Shown here in pieces: positions 6,212 through 12,356 of a stretch of DNA of 12,356 nucleotides; positions within the stretch are counted from its first letter, which is position 1, and each line of letters opens with the position of its first letter. The position numbers were made by a program, and so were the translations under genes. Source of the stretch: CAYPZU01 sp964415395 (GTDB lineage Bacteria > Chlamydiota > Chlamydiia > Chlamydiales > SM23-39); NCBI GenBank assembly GCA_964415395.1, contig CAYPZU010000064.1, forward strand, positions 1 through 12,356, in the 5' to 3' direction. The notes beneath the pieces were generated by a model that was not told the DNA's origin, ran no database searches, and saw nothing but the letters and a program-made list of their open reading frames with translations.

Positions 6212-6847
6212 ATGTCCGCAGTAATGAACATTCAACGTCAACAAGCGCCCGGCTTCTGTGCAAGTCTTGCGCAATCGAGCAAAGATGCAGCCGTGTGGCT
6301 CGGCAGAGGGATCAAGAGCGCAGGAGCCGCTGCGTGGGAAGGAACGAAAAAGGTAGCAAGCTTCGCCGCCTCGCTCTTCTCCAAATTGGCAGCTCAAGTC
6401 CAGAAAGGCTTTGTCGCCGCGAGAGACTTCACGATCCGGAACGTACTCCAAGCGAAAGCATGGTGGAACACCCATCCAGGGCAAGCCGGCCAAATCAAGG
6501 CAGGCGCAATGGGCGCCGCTGCTGCTGCAGTTGTAACGGGCATCGCCTGCTTCCTCTGCTGCCGCAAAAAACCTGAAGCCGCCGCTCCAGCTCCTGTTGC
6601 AGCTCCAGTTGCTGCCGCCGCTGCTGCTGCTCCTGCTCCTGCTCCTGCTGCCGCTGCTCCAGCTCCAGCTGCTGCTCCTGCCGCCGCTGCTCCAGCTCCA
6701 GCTCCAGCTGCTGCTCCTGCCGCCGCTGCTCCAGCACCAGCTCCTGCTGCTGCTCCTGCCGCCGCTGCTCCAGCTCCAGCACCAGCACCAGCACCAGCAC
6801 CAGCTCCTGCTGCCGCTGCTCCAGCTCCTGCTGCTGCTGCGCCCTAA
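6212..6847 (+). CDS. Small membrane protein with Ala/Pro-repeat tail, unknown function
   Basis: 211 aa. I do not recognise a family. Residues 1-95 are Ala/Lys-rich and probably helical and amphipathic (AAWEGTKKVASFAASLFSKL). Residues about 97-117 form a hydrophobic segment ending in CCRKK, likely a single membrane span with a basic stop and two membrane-proximal cysteines. The remaining ~90 residues consist almost only of Ala and Pro, built from a 13-residue unit (PAPAPAAAPAAAA and variants). There is no cleavable signal. Pro/Ala tails of this kind often act as extended spacers (compare the TonB or bacterial surface-protein linkers), so a spacer or envelope-tethering role is possible. A strong promoter-like sequence and an ideal ribosome binding site suggest high expression. 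It sits between prfB and the SWIB gene, where I recall no gene in C. trachomatis. Confidence 0.75.
   Translation: MSAVMNIQRQQAPGFCASLAQSSKDAAVWLGRGIKSAGAAAWEGTKKVASFAASLFSKLAAQVQKGFVAARDFTIRNVLQAKAWWNTHPGQAGQIKAGAMGAAAAAVVTGIACFLCCRKKPEAAAPAPVAAPVAAAAAAAPAPAPAAAAPAPAAAPAAAAPAPAPAAAPAAAAPAPAPAAAPAAAAPAPAPAPAPAPAPAAAAPAPAAAAP
6570..6844 (+). repeat. Ala/Pro codon repeat (39-bp unit)
   Basis: A tract of GCN and CCN codons encodes the tail. A 39-bp unit around gctcctgccgccgctgctcc recurs about three times, followed by a run of alternating cca/gca codons (about 6772-6804). Repeats like this change length by slippage, so the copy number may vary between strains, and short-read assembly of this part could be wrong. 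Confidence 0.8.
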
Positions 6848-6863
6848 CCGGCGTGTTCTTTTT

Positions 6864-6889
6864 CAAGGAGCGGCCCTCGCCGCTCCTTG
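6864..6889. terminator. Hairpin between convergent genes, possible bidirectional terminator
   Basis: CAAGGAGCGG (6864-6873), loop ccctcg, CCGCTCCTTG (6880-6889): a perfect 10-bp stem. It lies 17 nt after the Ala/Pro gene stop and 3 nt beyond the end of the minus-strand uridylyltransferase gene. On the plus strand the following U-tract is broken (attcatttc), and on the minus strand the stem is followed by an A-rich run, so termination strength is uncertain. Confidence 0.65.
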
Positions 6890-6891
6890 AT

Positions 6892-8958
6892 TCATTTCAG
6901 TGGATTTTTCTTTACGGACAGCTTCCCGTCTTTCTGGGAAACCCTCATTTCGAATCCATCTTCAACGACGAATTCCTGATCTCCCGAAAACCGGACGCCT
7001 TCGGCAATGAAAGCCGAACGGCCTTTGAGAATGATCCTCAGAGACTCGAATCGCTTGAGTTCCATTTTCCAATAAGGGGAAGAATGAGCCCAGTCGACGC
7101 CGCGGTTGACGACATAGACGTCGCGCAAACGGCATTCAGAGGGCGCTGAAGAGTAGCGGAGAATCCCATTTTCGTCTGTGCGGCCGAGCGGCTCTTCCGC
7201 AATCACTTGCAGACTTCCGTCTACATCGACATCCGCAAGGGAAGCTTCTGCGATTTCCAGAATGAGTTCGGATCCTGGCGCGAGGCGCCCTCCCCTGATT
7301 TTCTTGCGGATCATCGAATAAAGAGGGCCTAAAGCGGGATGATAGAGAAAAAGAAAAGAAGGTCCTTTCTGCAGATACTCCGCAAAAGAGCGCTCCTCGG
7401 GAAGGAGAACTCCGCAATGGTTTGAGAGAAGATCCCGATGGGCTGAAAGGAGATCGTAAAAGCAGTTCTCGGGGGTTTCCTGCGCAGGCTTTCCGGAGAC
7501 GAATGCTTTTTTCGCCGTTGAAATCGTCTTCTGGCGGCGGTTGTAAGTGACGAATGTTTTTTCAGTCTTTAGAGGAACGTCTCTATTTTTCGGCTCGACC
7601 AGCACATCGGCGATATTCTGCATCGTCGATTCGAGACGCCCCATCTTCTCCTCTCTTTTCTCTCCCGCAAGGGTCGAATAAGAGGCTGTCTTCATATTCA
7701 TCAATAGGCCCGGGAAAGGGCACGCGGCAACCGCCTGAGCGATTCCTTCGAGATCTGCGAACAGGATATTCGTGTTCGATGAGAATCTCGAATAGGGCTC
7801 CCCTTCTTTTAGAGGCCTGTCCTCAATCCCGAATTTAGCGAAATCGCAATATTCGATATTCGTTAAAACCAGCTCGTTCTGATTCCTCTCGATCAACACA
7901 TTCACTCCCTCGGCAGCCTGAAGAAGGCGGGGACAGGATGCGAAACCAAATATCATCCGCTGTTTCCAGCCGAATCCGGTGAAAGCGAGAAGGCCGTAGT
8001 CGAGTCCGGCGATCGGATTGTTGATTTGCCGGACGAGCGTTTTTTTTCGATTCTGGGAAGCGAGCCAGTCAAAAATTCCCTGATCGCGCGCCAATTTCCA
8101 AAGCGCTCCGTGGCCGCCCGGCTTCAAAAGGGGCTTCAACGGATCTGCGGCGCACCACTCTCCCCTTTCATTCACTGCGGGAACAAGAGGCTGGGTGAAA
8201 AACCGGAACGAGCCGCGCGGACGGCCGAACCAGCGATGGCTCTCGCAGATCTGGAGCACGTGGGCGTGGTTGTTTTTCTCATGGGACGTCATGACAGCGA
8301 TCGGTGTCGTCTCCTGCTTGCCGTGAATTCGGTAGTAGACATATTCCCGCGCCTGCAAATCGCGGATCAGACCTTCCAGAAGCGTTCTGCCGGCAAACGG
8401 CAGCTTGGCTGCAGGAAGCTCGGTGCCAGTCGCCTCGTCGACAAGGTGGAGCCGGTCGGCCGCCCCTCCCAGCGGATAGAATTCCGCCATCTCCGGCAGC
8501 GCCTCGATCCCCCAGGAGATCGCTCGATCCACTTCTTCCGTCTCCTCAGTCATATCGATAAAATAGGGAGAATGATAGATGGAGGAACTCTCGCATTTCG
8601 CTTCGGGAGCGTTCAGAAGCTCCAGCACTTTGGCCTGGTAGCCGACGATCCCGCCGAGTTCGCGGTAGAACTGATCGATCTCGAGCAATTTTGAGAGCAG
8701 TTCGCGCAGCGCGCCGCTTTGAAGGGCCGCAGCATCCATTCCGGAAAAAACCCGATCGGCCTGGCCTGCCGCGATCATTTGCTTGAATGCCGATTCGCAT
8801 TCAGGAGAAAGCCCCGCGAGGAACGGCTTGAGAAACGGATATTTCTCCAGACAAACCGCCATTTCAGGAGAATCATCCAATAAAGCGATTCTCTCATAAT
8901 GGGATCGCGTTTGCGCAAGCCGTTCGCTCAAACGTCTTATCTCTTCTTGATTTTCCAT
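6892..8958 (-). CDS. UGP3-like UTP-sugar-1-phosphate uridylyltransferase
   Basis: 688 aa from ATG 8958; an in-frame TTG at 9033 would add 25 poorly conserved residues. No good ribosome binding site marks either. The segment PLGGAADRLHLVDEATG (residues ~162-178), LPAAKLPFAGRTLLEGLI (181-198), TPIAVMTSHEKNNH (218-231), LKPGGHGALWKLA (278-290) and FGFASCPR (337-344) match what I recall of Arabidopsis UGP3. That plastid enzyme makes UDP-glucose for sulfolipid synthesis and is only distantly related to ordinary UGPases. The GG loop, Lys185 and KPGGHG correspond to the nucleotide- and sugar-phosphate-binding elements of the UDPGP fold. The expected reaction is UTP + glucose-1-phosphate to UDP-glucose + PPi; the exact sugar is not certain. 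The C-terminal ~100 residues look like a beta-rich helix (SLADVDVDGSLQVIAEEP), as often appended to nucleotidyltransferases. It is divergent from the SWIB gene and apparently monocistronic. Confidence 0.78.
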   Translation of the reverse strand: MENQEEIRRLSERLAQTRSHYERIALLDDSPEMAVCLEKYPFLKPFLAGLSPECESAFKQMIAAGQADRVFSGMDAAALQSGALRELLSKLLEIDQFYRELGGIVGYQAKVLELLNAPEAKCESSSIYHSPYFIDMTEETEEVDRAISWGIEALPEMAEFYPLGGAADRLHLVDEATGTELPAAKLPFAGRTLLEGLIRDLQAREYVYYRIHGKQETTPIAVMTSHEKNNHAHVLQICESHRWFGRPRGSFRFFTQPLVPAVNERGEWCAADPLKPLLKPGGHGALWKLARDQGIFDWLASQNRKKTLVRQINNPIAGLDYGLLAFTGFGWKQRMIFGFASCPRLLQAAEGVNVLIERNQNELVLTNIEYCDFAKFGIEDRPLKEGEPYSRFSSNTNILFADLEGIAQAVAACPFPGLLMNMKTASYSTLAGEKREEKMGRLESTMQNIADVLVEPKNRDVPLKTEKTFVTYNRRQKTISTAKKAFVSGKPAQETPENCFYDLLSAHRDLLSNHCGVLLPEERSFAEYLQKGPSFLFLYHPALGPLYSMIRKKIRGGRLAPGSELILEIAEASLADVDVDGSLQVIAEEPLGRTDENGILRYSSAPSECRLRDVYVVNRGVDWAHSSPYWKMELKRFESLRIILKGRSAFIAEGVRFSGDQEFVVEDGFEMRVSQKDGKLSVKKNPLK

Positions 8959-9127
8959 CGCGTTCACAAAATGAAATTTGCCACGAAGAATGCAAAAACA
9001 CAAGACGAAGTTTTTAGAGTAGGAAAATAACAATATCCGCTACACTTTCAGGCCTTTAAATTCTTGGCGACAGAAGAAACGGAATGAAAAAAAAATTACC
9101 GTATTTTTCAGACCCATGAGATTTTTT

Positions 9128-9155
9128 TTGACTATTAAACCCTCAGGAAGATAAA
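9128..9155 (+). promoter_or_regulatory. Candidate promoter of the SWIB gene
   Basis: TTGACT (9128-9133), 16-nt spacer, GATAAA (9150-9155). The ATG at 9219 has AAAGGAG at 9204-9210, 8 nt away. The -10 is imperfect. The rest of 9034-9127 is AT-rich divergent spacer; I see no other clear site, including for the minus-strand gene. Confidence 0.4.
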
Positions 9156-9218
9156 AGATTTCTTTTGAGGATAAGCACTCAAATGGACAAATCGAGCCTT
9201 TTCAAAGGAGTATGAAAA

Positions 9219-9479
9219 ATGGCAACAAAGCAAAAAAATTCGAAATTCATGCAGCCAATGAAACCCAGCAAGGATCTTGCTGCAGTTGTTGGCGAAGGCC
9301 CAATGCCCCGCACGGAAGTGACTAAAAAACTGTGGGCATACATCAAGAAAAACGGCCTGCAAGATGCGAAAAACCGCCGGAACATCAACCCAGACGACAA
9401 ACTCCAAAAAATCTTTGGCGGCAAGAAGTCTGTCAACATGTTCGAAATGACCAAACTGGTCAACAAGCACCTTTCCTAA
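9219..9479 (+). CDS. SWIB/MDM2-domain protein
   Basis: 86 aa, nearly all one SWIB domain (about residues 14-86): an initial MKPSKDLAAVVGEGPMPRTE, the helix TKKLWAYIKKNGLQDAKNRR, then INPDDKLQKIFGGKKSVNMFEMTKLVNKHLS. SWIB domains are typical of eukaryotic SWI/SNF complexes and MDM2. Among bacteria they are characteristic of Chlamydiae, where a stand-alone form (C. trachomatis CT460) and a fusion to topoisomerase I occur. A chromatin or nucleoid role in the developmental cycle has been suggested, but the function is not settled. The short basic N-terminus would fit nucleic-acid contact. Strong ribosome binding site and own terminator: an independent unit. Confidence 0.93.
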   Translation: MATKQKNSKFMQPMKPSKDLAAVVGEGPMPRTEVTKKLWAYIKKNGLQDAKNRRNINPDDKLQKIFGGKKSVNMFEMTKLVNKHLS

Positions 9480-9492
9480 GCTTTGTCTTGAG

Positions 9493-9515
9493 GGCCCAAA
9501 AATCCGTTTTGGGCC
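9493..9515 (+). terminator. Intrinsic terminator after the SWIB gene
   Basis: GGCCCAAAA (9493-9501), loop atccg, TTTTGGGCC (9507-9515): a perfect 9-bp stem 13 nt after the stop, followed by a pyrimidine-rich ttcccttctct rather than a clean U-run. Confidence 0.75.
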
Positions 9516-9551
9516 TTCCCTTCTCTCGGCCGAAATGTTAAAATTTCTGCC

Positions 9552-10223
9552 ATGAATCGACCCTCTACAAGCCTCGTCTTTCTCGCCGGCGGAACCGGCT
9601 CCCGCATGGGCAGCTCCGTTCCCAAACAGTACCTCCCCCTTTCCGGCAAACCGGTTGCCCTCCATAGCTTCGAGATCTTCTCCCATTCTCCCGAAATCGA
9701 TGAGATCATCGTGGTCTGCGACCCCCTTTACCGCTCTCTCTTCCATTCTGAAAAGCCGCTCCTTTTCGCGCTCCCCGGAAAGCGGCGGCAAGACTCGGTT
9801 TACTCAGGACTCCTACTCACCTCTCCCCAATCCCATATCGTTTTGACCCACGATTCGGCGCGCCCCTTCATCGACTTCAAGGGCATCCGCTCCCTCCTTG
9901 CCGCAGTTGAACGGACCGGCGCCGCCGCGCTCGCAGCTCCCGTCTCCTCCACCATCAAAGAAGCCTGCTCCGCCCATTTCGTGCAGCGCACTCTCGATCG
10001 CTCGCGCCTTTGGGAAATGCAAACTCCTCAAGCCCTTCTCCGCTCTCTCTTCTTCGCCGCCTTCCAACAACTCCAATCCCTCGACATCACAGACGATATC
10101 TCGCTGGCGGAAAGGATCGGACACCCAACCGAAGTGGTCCCCTATACGCCCCGCAACTTCAAAATCACGACGCCTTTCGATTTGGCCGTGGCCGAAACTC
10201 TGATTGCCCATGCCGCGCTATAA
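9552..10223 (+). CDS. ispD: 2-C-methyl-D-erythritol 4-phosphate cytidylyltransferase
   Basis: 223 aa, normal length. It catalyses CTP + MEP to CDP-ME + PPi, the third step of the non-mevalonate isoprenoid pathway, in the cytoplasm. The CTP-binding signature is LVFLAGGTGSRMGSSVPKQY near the N-terminus. HDSARPF carries the Arg/Pro block of the family, MQTPQ the conserved Thr-Pro, and ITDDISLAE the metal/ribose acidic residue. The TPFDLAVAE ending is also typical. The ATG at 9552 lacks an evident Shine-Dalgarno; gttaaaat shortly upstream could be a -10 box, giving a short leader. truA begins inside its last 14 bp. From memory C. trachomatis has a phosphoesterase gene (CT461) between SWIB and ispD, absent here. 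Confidence 0.95.
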   Translation: MNRPSTSLVFLAGGTGSRMGSSVPKQYLPLSGKPVALHSFEIFSHSPEIDEIIVVCDPLYRSLFHSEKPLLFALPGKRRQDSVYSGLLLTSPQSHIVLTHDSARPFIDFKGIRSLLAAVERTGAAALAAPVSSTIKEACSAHFVQRTLDRSRLWEMQTPQALLRSLFFAAFQQLQSLDITDDISLAERIGHPTEVVPYTPRNFKITTPFDLAVAETLIAHAAL

Positions 10224-10947
10224 ACTCACCATCGCCTACGACGGAACGCGCTATCTCGGCTGGCAAGTCCAGGAAACAGGAGACTCGATCCAGTCTCTCA
10301 CCCAAAAGGCGCTCGAAACAGCTCTGCGCCATCCGATTCAGCTCACAGGCTCAGGCCGCACCGACGCTGGCGTCCATGCCCGCGGCCAAACCGCCCACTT
10401 CGATACCGATCTTCCAATCGATCTAAGCCGCCTCCGCATCTCCCTCAACGCGCTTCTTCCCGAAGACATCCGCATTCTCCAGATCGAATCTGTGCCCGAC
10501 TCCTTCCACGCCCGCTACAGCGCCCGCTCGAAAATCTACCACTACCACCTCCACCTGGATCGCGTGGCCGATCCATTCTCCCGTCTCTACCGAGCCCAGG
10601 TTTTCGTCCCTATCGACCTCCTCCGTCTTAAAAAAGCGGCGCAGTTTTTTCTTGGAACGCACGACTTCTCTGCATTCGCCAACAGCAAGGAAACCAAGTC
10701 GGACGACACCATCCGCACTCTCTACCGTCTCGATGTCGTCGAGCAAAAGGGGGGCGTGCGCCTTGAATTCGAAGGGGATGGATTTCTGTATAAAATGGTA
10801 CGCAATATCACGGGCACGCTGCTCGACATCGCCGCAGGGAGATTCGAACCGGAAGAAGTCGCTGCAATGCTCGCCTCGAAAGACCGGCGCAGGGCCGGCG
10901 CCGCCGCCCCTCCCCACGGCCTTTTCCTCATGGAAGTCCGCTACTGA
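10210..10947 (+). CDS. truA: tRNA pseudouridine(38-40) synthase A
   Basis: 245 aa from ATG 10210; a TTG two codons upstream is in frame but the family normally starts at MPRYKLTIAYDG. TruA isomerises uridines 38-40 of the tRNA anticodon arm. The catalytic Asp52 lies in GSGRTDAGVHARGQ, the family signature. Later elements are FHARYSA (substrate-binding), HDFSAFAN and FLYKMVRNITGTLL, all expected. It overlaps ispD by 14 bp in another frame, so both are co-transcribed and probably translationally coupled. No terminator hairpin is visible before the convergent HAD gene. Confidence 0.95.
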   Translation: MPRYKLTIAYDGTRYLGWQVQETGDSIQSLTQKALETALRHPIQLTGSGRTDAGVHARGQTAHFDTDLPIDLSRLRISLNALLPEDIRILQIESVPDSFHARYSARSKIYHYHLHLDRVADPFSRLYRAQVFVPIDLLRLKKAAQFFLGTHDFSAFANSKETKSDDTIRTLYRLDVVEQKGGVRLEFEGDGFLYKMVRNITGTLLDIAAGRFEPEEVAAMLASKDRRRAGAAAPPHGLFLMEVRY

Positions 10948-10958
10948 GAGGAGATCCA

Positions 10959-10983
10959 CCACAGAGACACAGAGTACACAGAG
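10959..10983. repeat. CACAGAG triple repeat (CCACAGAGACACAGAG-type motif)
   Basis: Three exact CACAGAG heptamers at 10960, 10968 and 10977, with spacings of 8 and 9 nt, inside the 66-bp gap between the convergent truA and HAD genes. From memory, dispersed CCACAGAGACACAGAG-like strings occur in intergenic DNA of many unrelated bacteria; their function is unknown to me. It does not form a hairpin with itself. Confidence 0.6.
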
Positions 10984-11013
10984 ATAGAAACAAGGCTTTG
11001 CTGGGAATCTATT

Positions 11014-11691
11014 CTAGGAGCGGGCGAACGCGTCGGGGATTTGCTCGAACGATTCGAAGTGGACAACGCCCCCTTCCGAGGCAATTTCAAGCAGCGGATG
11101 GCGGGAGGAGCAAATGAGCACCGGCAAAGCCGTCGTCTGCTGCAGCGCCTTCAGCCCCCTTACGCTATCTTCGAACCCAATGATCCGGTCGCCCGCTTTC
11201 CCGTAGAGCTGGATCGCTTTCAGATAGCACTCGGGACTCGGCTTCGGCTTCTCATAGTCCTCCCGCGTGATCCATTTCTGAATCGTTTTCAGGAGAGGAA
11301 CCTGGGAGCGGATCGTCTCCGTTTCCCTGAGATTCGAATTGGTGACAACGCACGTTCTCGCCGCAGCTTGTCCCAGCGTCTTCAGCAGCCGCTCGACGCC
11401 CGGCATCAATTCGACTTTGCCTGATGCAACCAACTCGAGATAAGCGTCTTTCTTTTCTGCATACAGGTCGTTCCAGACGGGAACCAAATCGGGAATCTCC
11501 GCCCACAAAGCCTCTTTCCACGCTTTCGAGTCGAGATGGGCCAGCTCGCAGAATTTCCCGAAGCTCCAGTCGAGGCTATAGCCCCTGCGGGAAAGGACGT
11601 TCAGATAAGCCTGGAAATGAAGGTGCTCCGTATTGACGAGAAGGCCATCGAAATCAAAGAGGAATAACTGGAAATCGCGGATCCATTTCAT
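11014..11691 (-). CDS. HAD-superfamily phosphatase (phosphoglycolate phosphatase / beta-phosphoglucomutase type)
   Basis: 225 aa from ATG 11691, which has a weak AAGG before it; a TTG at 11706 is in frame but less likely. HAD motif I is FLFDFDGLLVNTE, with Asp13 as nucleophile and Asp15 as general acid. Motif II is CVVTNSN, motif III the Lys in DYEKPKPSPECYLKA, and motif IV GFEDSVRG. An alpha-helical cap (about residues 20-90) places it in subfamily I with Gph, PgmB and related sugar phosphatases. The usual DGxLVDTE reads LVNTE here; the substituted Asp is at the cap hinge, not the nucleophile, so activity should persist. The substrate is not determinable. From memory, CT464 (annotated gph) follows truA in C. 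trachomatis. Confidence 0.85.
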   Translation of the reverse strand: MKWIRDFQLFLFDFDGLLVNTEHLHFQAYLNVLSRRGYSLDWSFGKFCELAHLDSKAWKEALWAEIPDLVPVWNDLYAEKKDAYLELVASGKVELMPGVERLLKTLGQAAARTCVVTNSNLRETETIRSQVPLLKTIQKWITREDYEKPKPSPECYLKAIQLYGKAGDRIIGFEDSVRGLKALQQTTALPVLICSSRHPLLEIASEGGVVHFESFEQIPDAFARS

Positions 11692-11700
11692 CGAGCTGCC

Positions 11701-11728
11701 TTGCAAGTTGCGTTGATTTCAGTATAGT
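11701..11728 (+). promoter_or_regulatory. Candidate promoter facing the membrane-protein gene
   Basis: TTGCAA (11701-11706), 16-nt spacer, TATAGT (11723-11728). It predicts a transcript start near 11735, exactly where the left arm of the inverted repeat begins. Confidence 0.45.
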
Positions 11729-11734
11729 GAGGAT

Positions 11735-11848
11735 ATGAACCTATCCGCAAATTATAACGTCGGTCTTCGGAAACTTTTTGGTCCCAGCGCCCCGAAACGG
11801 GGTCGCAAAAATTTTCTCGAATCCCTAAACCCTCTACTTTGCGGATAG
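11735..11848 (+). CDS. Possible 37-codon leader ORF
   Basis: ATG 11735 to TAG 11846-11848. The product starts MNLSANYNVGLRKLFG and is basic in the middle (PKRGRKN). It ends 4 nt before the ATG of the membrane-protein gene, the spacing expected for translational coupling. However, the only Shine-Dalgarno-like bases (GAGG) are just 2 nt from its ATG, and the segment is better explained as structured leader DNA. It could equally be non-coding. Confidence 0.25.
   Translation: MNLSANYNVGLRKLFGPSAPKRGRKNFLESLNPLLCG
11751..11756 (-). promoter_or_regulatory. Candidate -10 box of the HAD gene
   Basis: Perfect TATAAT on the minus strand, directly inside the left repeat arm. No convincing -35 at 16-18 nt. 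The implied start is near 11744, within the arm, so a protein bound there could affect both divergent genes. Confidence 0.3.
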
Positions 11849-11852
11849 ATTC

Positions 11853-12356
11853 ATGGATGAAAAAACTCCGCCCCCCATCCGCGTCAACTATATCTACTTC
11901 GGACTATTTCTGACTCTACTGATTTTGTTCTCCGGCAGCAGCGTGTTCGTGCGGGAGAACTTCAGCGGCTCGCGGATGTTTTTCTTTCTCTACGCGGCAG
12001 GGCAGGCTTTGACCGAAGTTTCGATCCTGATTTTTCTCGGCTGGATCATCCAAAAATGGCTAAGCCGCGACTGGGTTTACTTCTATTTTGCGCTCACATT
12101 TTTGCTCCTGGTCTCCCACTGCCTCGACTTTCTCACCGACCGGATTCTCGATCTCTCCGCGTTCGAAACAGCGATGGTTTATTTTCTCGAACAGCCGGGT
12201 GAGCAGTTTCTCTATCTACTCGACGCTTCAGGAGTCCCGTTCTGGATCTGGGGGCTCATTTTCTGCGGGCTGGGCCTGATCCCTCTGATCGGGATCCTCT
12301 TCTATTCAGCAACCGATGCCATCGCCGCAAAAAGGCCGCTCGCCATTCGGGCCGAC
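11853..12356 (+). CDS. Polytopic membrane protein, partial (N-terminal 168 residues)
   Basis: Open from ATG 11853 to the window end with no stop; the C-terminus is missing. After a short polar start (MDEKTPPPIRVN) there are four clear hydrophobic segments, roughly residues 13-32, 42-67, 75-92 and 127-148, separated by short charged loops. There is no cleavable signal. The layout, several helices before what would be a larger C-terminal part, resembles sulfatase/LtaS/EptA-like membrane enzymes, but sensor kinases and other membrane proteins would look the same here, so I assign no function. There is no obvious Shine-Dalgarno; the start codon lies in the right arm of the inverted repeat, so access may be controlled by leader structure. 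Divergent from the HAD gene. Confidence 0.7.
   Translation, partial: MDEKTPPPIRVNYIYFGLFLTLLILFSGSSVFVRENFSGSRMFFFLYAAGQALTEVSILIFLGWIIQKWLSRDWVYFYFALTFLLLVSHCLDFLTDRILDLSAFETAMVYFLEQPGEQFLYLLDASGVPFWIWGLIFCGLGLIPLIGILFYSATDAIAAKRPLAIRAD

Larger units (their letters stand above)
11735..11854. repeat. 17-bp inverted repeat enclosing a hairpin, in the divergent control region
   Basis: The left arm atgaacctatccgcaaa (11735-11751) and right arm tttgcggatagattcat (11838-11854) are reverse complements at 16 of 17 positions. Between them lies a GC hairpin, GCGCCCCG-AAA-CGGGG(T)CGC (11787-11806), flanked by tttttg and caaaaa. The right arm reaches into the start codon of the next gene (ATG 11853). 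Confidence 0.8.

Noticed and set aside
6495..6890. Long Gln/Glu/Leu-rich or Leu/Gln-rich open frames over the Ala/Pro repeat.
   Set aside because: Other-frame readings of GCN/CCN repeats; the plus frame with AAGGAGG before its ATG is the real one.
8026..8694. 222-codon plus-strand open frame.
   Set aside because: Antisense to the uridylyltransferase, whose motifs lie on the other strand.
9135..9791. 218-codon minus-strand open frame across the SWIB gene and the start of ispD.
   Set aside because: It covers two well-supported genes and a terminator on the other strand.
10959..10983. CRISPR-like or tandem repeat array.
   Set aside because: Only three 7-bp units without spacers; not a CRISPR array.
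1..12356. tRNA, rRNA and known riboswitch genes.
   Set aside because: I looked for cloverleaf arms, T-loop GGTTCGAATCC strings and rRNA signatures on both strands and saw none.

Overview
The window looks like a core chromosomal segment from an environmental (Chlamydia-like) member of the Chlamydiae. The evidence is a SWIB-domain small protein, a yebC/prfB/SWIB/ispD/truA/HAD-phosphatase gene order that I recall from Chlamydia trachomatis (roughly CT457 to CT464), a UGP3-type nucleotidyltransferase otherwise known to me from plastids, and a eukaryote-like ubiquitin protease. Synteny and family assignments come from memory and from reading the proteins; no search was run.

Layout. (1) 69-2075, minus: a membrane-anchored, proline-rich protein with a C-terminal USP-type deubiquitinase domain, very probably a host-directed effector. 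(2) 2076-2533: AT-rich leader with a perfect 12-bp inverted repeat, then a 377-bp transposase-less element (2147-2523) with GAGACTGT ends, nested long inverted repeats and a TTA target duplication. (3) 2534-5973, minus: a tightly overlapping operon, prfB (with the RF2 programmed +1 frameshift) - GNAT - GNAT - SprT-like metalloprotein - yebC. (4) 6212-6847, plus: a small membrane protein with an Ala/Pro repeat tail, divergent from prfB and followed by a hairpin shared with the convergent next gene. (5) 6892-8958, minus: UGP3-like UTP-sugar-1-phosphate uridylyltransferase. (6) 9219-9479, plus: SWIB protein with terminator. (7) 9552-10947, plus: ispD and truA, overlapping by 14 bp. (8) 10959-10983: a CACAGAG triple repeat between convergent genes. 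(9) 11014-11691, minus: HAD phosphatase. (10) 11692-11852: a divergent control region with a 17-bp inverted repeat and a possible 37-codon ORF, in front of a polytopic membrane protein that runs off the window.

Functionally the middle of the window is housekeeping: translation termination (RF2), possible protein acetylation, a YebC-type factor, isoprenoid synthesis (IspD) and tRNA modification (TruA). The accessory or host-interaction signals are the deubiquitinase, the Ala/Pro-rich membrane protein, the SWIB protein and the mobile element. The most unusual items are the USP deubiquitinase beside yebC (where, from memory, Chlamydia carries the effector gene tarP), the MITE-like element just upstream of it, the plastid-type UGP3 homologue, and the structured leader at 11735-11854.
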